Of a DNA stretch of 9,847 nucleotides, positions 7,163-9,847 are shown one piece after another. The stretch comes from Arcobacter sp. (GTDB lineage Bacteria; Campylobacterota; Campylobacteria; Campylobacterales; Arcobacteraceae). Within the stretch, counting starts at the first letter, position 1. Every line of letters starts with the position of its first letter. The notes under the pieces were generated by a model. That model was not told the DNA's origin. It ran no database searches and worked only from the letters and a program-made list of their open reading frames with translations. The stretch covers positions 1 through 9,847 of the forward strand of contig JADGEG010000064.1 of NCBI GenBank assembly GCA_016744485.1, written 5' to 3'. Made by a program: the position numbers and the translations under genes.

Positions 7163-7168
7163 TATAAT
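7163..7168 (+). promoter_or_regulatory. Consensus extended -10 for the LysE-family gene
   Basis: TATAAT is a perfect -10 box, preceded by TGA to make an extended -10. That TGA is also the stop codon of the upstream glutamine-synthetase-like gene. There is no good -35. A start near 7175 would leave a leader of about 23 bases containing the AAAGAAAG site. LysE could thus be expressed independently as well as by readthrough. Confidence 0.5.
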
Positions 7169-7197
7169 ATCATTTTAATAAACTCGTAAAGAAAGAA

Positions 7198-7821
7198 ATG
7201 ATGACACAAAATTTTTATACATTAACCATTATAATATCAATAGCAACATTTGCATTCTCAACTGTAATGACACCAGGACCTAATAATATTATGCTTTTAT
7301 CTTCTGGTCTTACTTTTGGCTTTAAAAGAACATTGGCTCATATGTTTGGTATTATTTTAGGATTTCCTGCTATGGTTTTAATTATTGGTTTTGGTTTAGG
7401 AACTTTATTTGAACAATTTCCTGTAATTTTTAAATTTTTAAAGATTACAGGTATTTTATATCTTATTTGGATGTCTTATAAAATAGCAAATAATAAAAGT
7501 ACTTATGATTGTAATACAAAGTCAAACTCCAAACCATTTACTCTAATACAAGGTGCAATGTTTCAGTGGGTAAATCCAAAAGCTTGGATAATGGCTATTA
7601 CTGCTATATCTATTTTTGTAAGATCAGATGAAAATAGCACTTATCAAGTTCTTATTATAGCTTTTATATACTTTTTAGTTTCATTTATATCAACTTCTAC
7701 TTGGACTTTAGGAGGTGTTGTAATAAAAAAATTTATTAAAAATGAAAAAATAGTTCAAAGATTTAACATTTTTATGGCTTTTTTACTTGTCTTATCCGTA
7801 CTTCCTATTATTTTTACATAA
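7198..7821 (+). CDS. LysE/RhtB family amino-acid exporter
   Basis: A 207-residue inner-membrane protein of the LysE/RhtB translocator family, which exports amino acids such as lysine, threonine or homoserine lactone by proton antiport. The hallmark TPGPNN lies at 25-30 after the first helix. The second hallmark, QWVNPKAW (123-130), follows a polar loop (about 97-115). Hydrophobic segments at about 7-24, 45-68, 78-94, 128-141, 148-172 and 186-206 give the usual six-helix plan. The start could be either of two adjacent ATGs (7198, 7201); the first is chosen, with AAAGAAAG just upstream. It lies 35 bases after the glutamine-synthetase-like gene and has its own -10. The substrate cannot be told from sequence. 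The neighbours hint at an amino acid or gamma-glutamyl compound, but this is inference. Confidence 0.92.
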   Translation: MMTQNFYTLTIIISIATFAFSTVMTPGPNNIMLLSSGLTFGFKRTLAHMFGIILGFPAMVLIIGFGLGTLFEQFPVIFKFLKITGILYLIWMSYKIANNKSTYDCNTKSNSKPFTLIQGAMFQWVNPKAWIMAITAISIFVRSDENSTYQVLIIAFIYFLVSFISTSTWTLGGVVIKKFIKNEKIVQRFNIFMAFLLVLSVLPIIFT

Positions 7822-7852
7822 GTACAACAATATAAAAATACAATGTGTTTTT

Positions 7853-7858
7853 TATAAT
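7853..7858 (+). promoter_or_regulatory. Candidate -10 box upstream of the mfd pair
   Basis: A perfect TATAAT follows a run of T, a common look for epsilonproteobacterial promoters. A second candidate, TACAAT, lies at 7839-7844. If 7853 is used, transcription starts near 7865. That would be just before the short ORF at 7874, and about 50 bases before the likely start of the small hypothetical protein. No clear terminator separates it from the exporter gene. Confidence 0.4.
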
Positions 7859-7873
7859 AAAGGTGATTTATAT

Positions 7874-7921
7874 ATGTTAAATAAATTTGAAGAATTAAGA
7901 AGAACAGGAGTATCAAGATAA
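7874..7921 (+). other. 15-codon ORF (possible leader peptide) overlapping the next gene's start
   Basis: ATG at 7874 opens a 15-residue frame (MLNKFEELRRTGVSR) ending with TAA at 7919-7921. It has a good ribosome-binding site, AAAGGTGA (7859-7866), at suitable spacing. Its stop overlaps the presumed ATA start of the next gene in an ATAA arrangement that mirrors the common ATGA coupling overlap. It may be a translated leader, the decayed 3' end of a former gene, or chance. Confidence 0.3.
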
Positions 7922-8232
7922 ATACAAAAATAAATATTTTAATCATCTTAGATATTATTGATCTAGAAGATAAAAACACTTTTGAAAAATATCTTGTCAA
8001 AGAAGGTTTTGAAGTAGTAAAAAATGAAACATTTGTTTATACAGGGACATCAACTACTTCATTTTTTGCAAGTAAAGCTTATATCTTAGAAGTGTTTAAA
8101 AAAGCCTTAGTAAAAAATAAGTTTCAAAGTGCAAATATGGTATTTTTATTAAATGAGATGCCCCATCCCCCTTATATTTATAATAAACAAACAAATGAAT
8201 TTGATTTAAAAGAAGAGTATCTTATTGAATAA
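7918..8232 (+). CDS. Small hypothetical protein upstream of mfd, with apparent ATA start
   Basis: I do not recognise this family. The frame from 7918 gives 104 residues starting (M)NTKINILIILDIIDLEDKN and ending EEYLIE. The predicted pattern is beta-alpha-beta then helix-beta (NILIILDI; DKNTFEKYLVKEGF; EVVKNETFVYTG; SKAYILEVFKKAL; SANMVFLLNE), compatible with a small ferredoxin-like alpha/beta fold. No signal peptide or catalytic motif is apparent. The frame is open from 7891 but has no ATG, GTG or TTG before GTG at 8092, which would remove more than half of the protein. AGGAG (7906-7910) stands seven bases before ATA at 7918, exactly where an ATG would be expected. This is therefore a rare ATA start, a start-codon mutation, or a sequence error. 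Its last 8 bases overlap mfd, suggesting co-transcription with it. Confidence 0.6.
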   Translation: MNTKINILIILDIIDLEDKNTFEKYLVKEGFEVVKNETFVYTGTSTTSFFASKAYILEVFKKALVKNKFQSANMVFLLNEMPHPPYIYNKQTNEFDLKEEYLIE

Positions 8233-9847
8233 TATATATGAATTTTTAAAAAAAGAAAAAAAATGTGAGCTTTTAATAGTAAATGACGATAAACAAGCAA
8301 ACATAGCTTTTGATATAGTATCTTTTTTAGGTTATCAAGCTTTTATGCTTCCAGACTTTAGGGCAAATTTTGGTGATGATTTATTGTCTTTTTCTGAAGA
8401 ACTGCAAGATATAACAAAAGTACTAAATGATTATTATTCATATAAAAAACAAAATAAAATCTTAATATCTCCCCTTAGAACCATATCTTTTCCTATGCCT
8501 AAAAAAGAATGTTTTACTTCTTTTGAAATATCTTTTGCCCAAACTCTTAATATAAAAGAATTTAAAAATACACTTCATAATTGGGGTTATTATTTTGTTG
8601 ATATAGTAAGTGGAGCAGGAGAAATTTCTATCCGAGGTGATATTATTGATATTTGTCTTCTTTATGATGAATTTGGTTTTAGAATTTCATTATTTGATGA
8701 AGAAGTTGAATCTATAAGAAGATTTAATCTTGAAGATCAAAAGTCACTTAAAGAAGAAATTGAGAGTTTTAATATAAGTCCTGCGTTCTTAGCCTTAGAT
8801 GATACTATGTCATCAAATATTAATGAAAAAATCCAAACTATTGAAAATGATGCTTTTATTAAAGATATACATTCTTTAGGTTTTTGGTATCTAGATGATT
8901 TAGGGGAATATATTCCTATTAAATTAAATTCATTTATTAGCAAAGAAGCACTTGATGAACTAGATGAAGCTTATGTTTTTGAAGATAAACGTCTAAATAA
9001 AGATAAGTTTTTAAGTCTACCTGCTATTTTTAAAAGTAAAAACTATAAAGAAATAAGTCCTTCAAATATAAAAGAATTTATATCATTTCATAAAGATAAA
9101 AAACTAAGTATTATTTCTACAAGCGAAGCTAAAATAAAATCATATGATTTAAGTCTTTTAGATAAGAGTATTACTTATATTTATAAGCCTTATATTATAA
9201 ATCTTGTAAGTAATGATGAGCTAATTATTTCACTTAATAAAGAAGTAAAAAAACGAAGAAAGAAAAAGATAAAACTTGTCCTTGATGAACTTCAAGTAAA
9301 AGATTTCATCGTTCATGATACTCACGGTATTGGACAATATCAAGGAATAGAACCTGTAGTTATAATGGGTGCGAAAAGAGATTTTGTCATTGTAATGTAT
9401 GCAAATGAAGATAAATTACTTATTCCTGTTGAAAATATTGATACGATTAATAGATATGTAGCAGATGGTAGCTCCTTTGCTAGCCTTGATAAATTAGGAA
9501 AAGGTTCTTTTGTTAAATTAAAAGAAAAGGTAAAAGAAAAATTATTTGCAATTGCTAATGACATTATCAAATTAGCAGCTGCAAGAGAGCTAATAAGTGG
9601 CATAAAAATAGATACAAATAAAAAAATACTAAGTGATTTTTCTAAAAGTGCAGGTTTTGAATACACAAAAGATCAAGTTCGTAGTGTGCAAGAAATACTT
9701 TATGATTTAAACTCTGGTAAAGTTATGGATAGATTATTATCTGGTGATGTAGGTTTTGGAAAAACAGAAGTAGCTATGAATGCTTTATTAGCCATTGTTC
9801 TTGAAAATAAACAAGCTTTTTTTGTCTGTCCTACTACACTTTTGGCA
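8225..9847 (+). CDS. mfd: Transcription-repair coupling factor Mfd, N-terminal part
   Basis: Mfd is a cytosolic ATP-dependent translocase that removes stalled RNA polymerase from DNA lesions and recruits UvrA. The first 541 codons are present and the gene runs off the right edge. The N-terminus is UvrB-like, with GEISIRGDIIDI near 131-142 and FDEEVESIRRFN after it. The RNA polymerase-interacting domain starts near 357 (FIVHDTHGIGQYQGI) and includes YANEDKLLIPVENI. The translocase begins with motif I, GDVGFGKTEVAM (507-518), where K513 is the Walker A lysine, and PTTLLA follows at the edge. The Walker lysine is roughly 120 residues earlier than in E. coli Mfd, so the UvrB-like part or its linker is compact. 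The start is TTG at 8225, because no ATG precedes the conserved segment CELLIVNDDKQANIAFDIV in frame. AGAAGAG is seven bases upstream. It overlaps the preceding small gene by 8 bases. Confidence 0.93.
   Translation, partial: MNNIYEFLKKEKKCELLIVNDDKQANIAFDIVSFLGYQAFMLPDFRANFGDDLLSFSEELQDITKVLNDYYSYKKQNKILISPLRTISFPMPKKECFTSFEISFAQTLNIKEFKNTLHNWGYYFVDIVSGAGEISIRGDIIDICLLYDEFGFRISLFDEEVESIRRFNLEDQKSLKEEIESFNISPAFLALDDTMSSNINEKIQTIENDAFIKDIHSLGFWYLDDLGEYIPIKLNSFISKEALDELDEAYVFEDKRLNKDKFLSLPAIFKSKNYKEISPSNIKEFISFHKDKKLSIISTSEAKIKSYDLSLLDKSITYIYKPYIINLVSNDELIISLNKEVKKRRKKKIKLVLDELQVKDFIVHDTHGIGQYQGIEPVVIMGAKRDFVIVMYANEDKLLIPVENIDTINRYVADGSSFASLDKLGKGSFVKLKEKVKEKLFAIANDIIKLAAARELISGIKIDTNKKILSDFSKSAGFEYTKDQVRSVQEILYDLNSGKVMDRLLSGDVGFGKTEVAMNALLAIVLENKQAFFVCPTTLLA

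Noticed and set aside
7834..7853. A weak hairpin, AAAAATACA / TGTTTTTT with loop ATG, after the exporter gene.
   Set aside because: The stem is almost all A-T with a bulge, so it is too weak to call a terminator. The same bases contain better -10 candidates.
7755..8000. An 81-codon minus-strand frame across the end of the exporter gene and the start of the next gene.
   Set aside because: Its hydrophobic residues arise from the antisense of AT-rich codons. It overlaps a clear exporter C-terminus and has no recognisable family.
7874..8232. A programmed frameshift joining the 15-codon ORF to the next frame.
   Set aside because: No slippery heptamer or downstream stimulatory structure is visible at the junction. 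A good ribosome-binding site before the second frame explains it more simply.
8737..9666. Minus-strand frames inside mfd (8737-8943, 9340-9666).
   Set aside because: They are antisense to well-conserved Mfd segments, including the RNA polymerase-interacting domain.

Overview
The window is AT-rich DNA from an epsilonproteobacterium (Campylobacterota), most likely of the Arcobacter group. This is inferred from base composition, dense packing, use of TTG/GTG starts, and the protein style of MetH, ProC and Mfd. No rRNA, tRNA, CRISPR array or insertion sequence was seen. Most of it is ordinary chromosomal housekeeping DNA, with one less ordinary cassette in the middle.

Layout. On the minus strand, proC (208-972) runs into the start of a prepilin-like gene that leaves the window at position 1. 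A small DUF805 membrane protein (1182-1526, plus) faces away from proC and converges on metH (1577-5050, minus), with a shared bidirectional hairpin terminator between them. metH is the complete multi-domain cobalamin-dependent methionine synthase.

Divergent from metH lies a plus-strand cassette: a flavodoxin-like gene (5221-5721), a glutamine-synthetase-fold gene (5777-7162) and a LysE/RhtB exporter (7198-7821). The flavodoxin-like protein keeps the phosphate loop but has polar residues where flavodoxins place the two FMN-stacking aromatics. The glutamine-synthetase-fold protein keeps the domain outline, but nearly every position that binds metal or substrate in active enzymes is changed, so it looks like a pseudoenzyme. 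A strong promoter precedes the cassette. Its -35 box lies inside one arm of a perfect 12-bp inverted repeat, so the cassette is probably regulated. LysE has its own extended -10 that overlaps the stop codon of the preceding gene.

The right end holds a small unrecognised protein (about 7918-8232) and the first 541 codons of mfd (8225 to the edge), which overlap each other. The small protein has a good ribosome-binding site in front of ATA instead of ATG, and a 15-codon ORF ends across that codon.

How the genes may work together. Flavodoxin is the known electron donor for reactivation of oxidised MetH in E. coli, so a flavodoxin-like gene divergent from metH is suggestive. The loss of the FMN aromatics argues against a plain electron carrier. 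The flavodoxin-like, pseudo-glutamine-synthetase and exporter set is the best candidate here for an undescribed system; its function cannot be read from the sequence.
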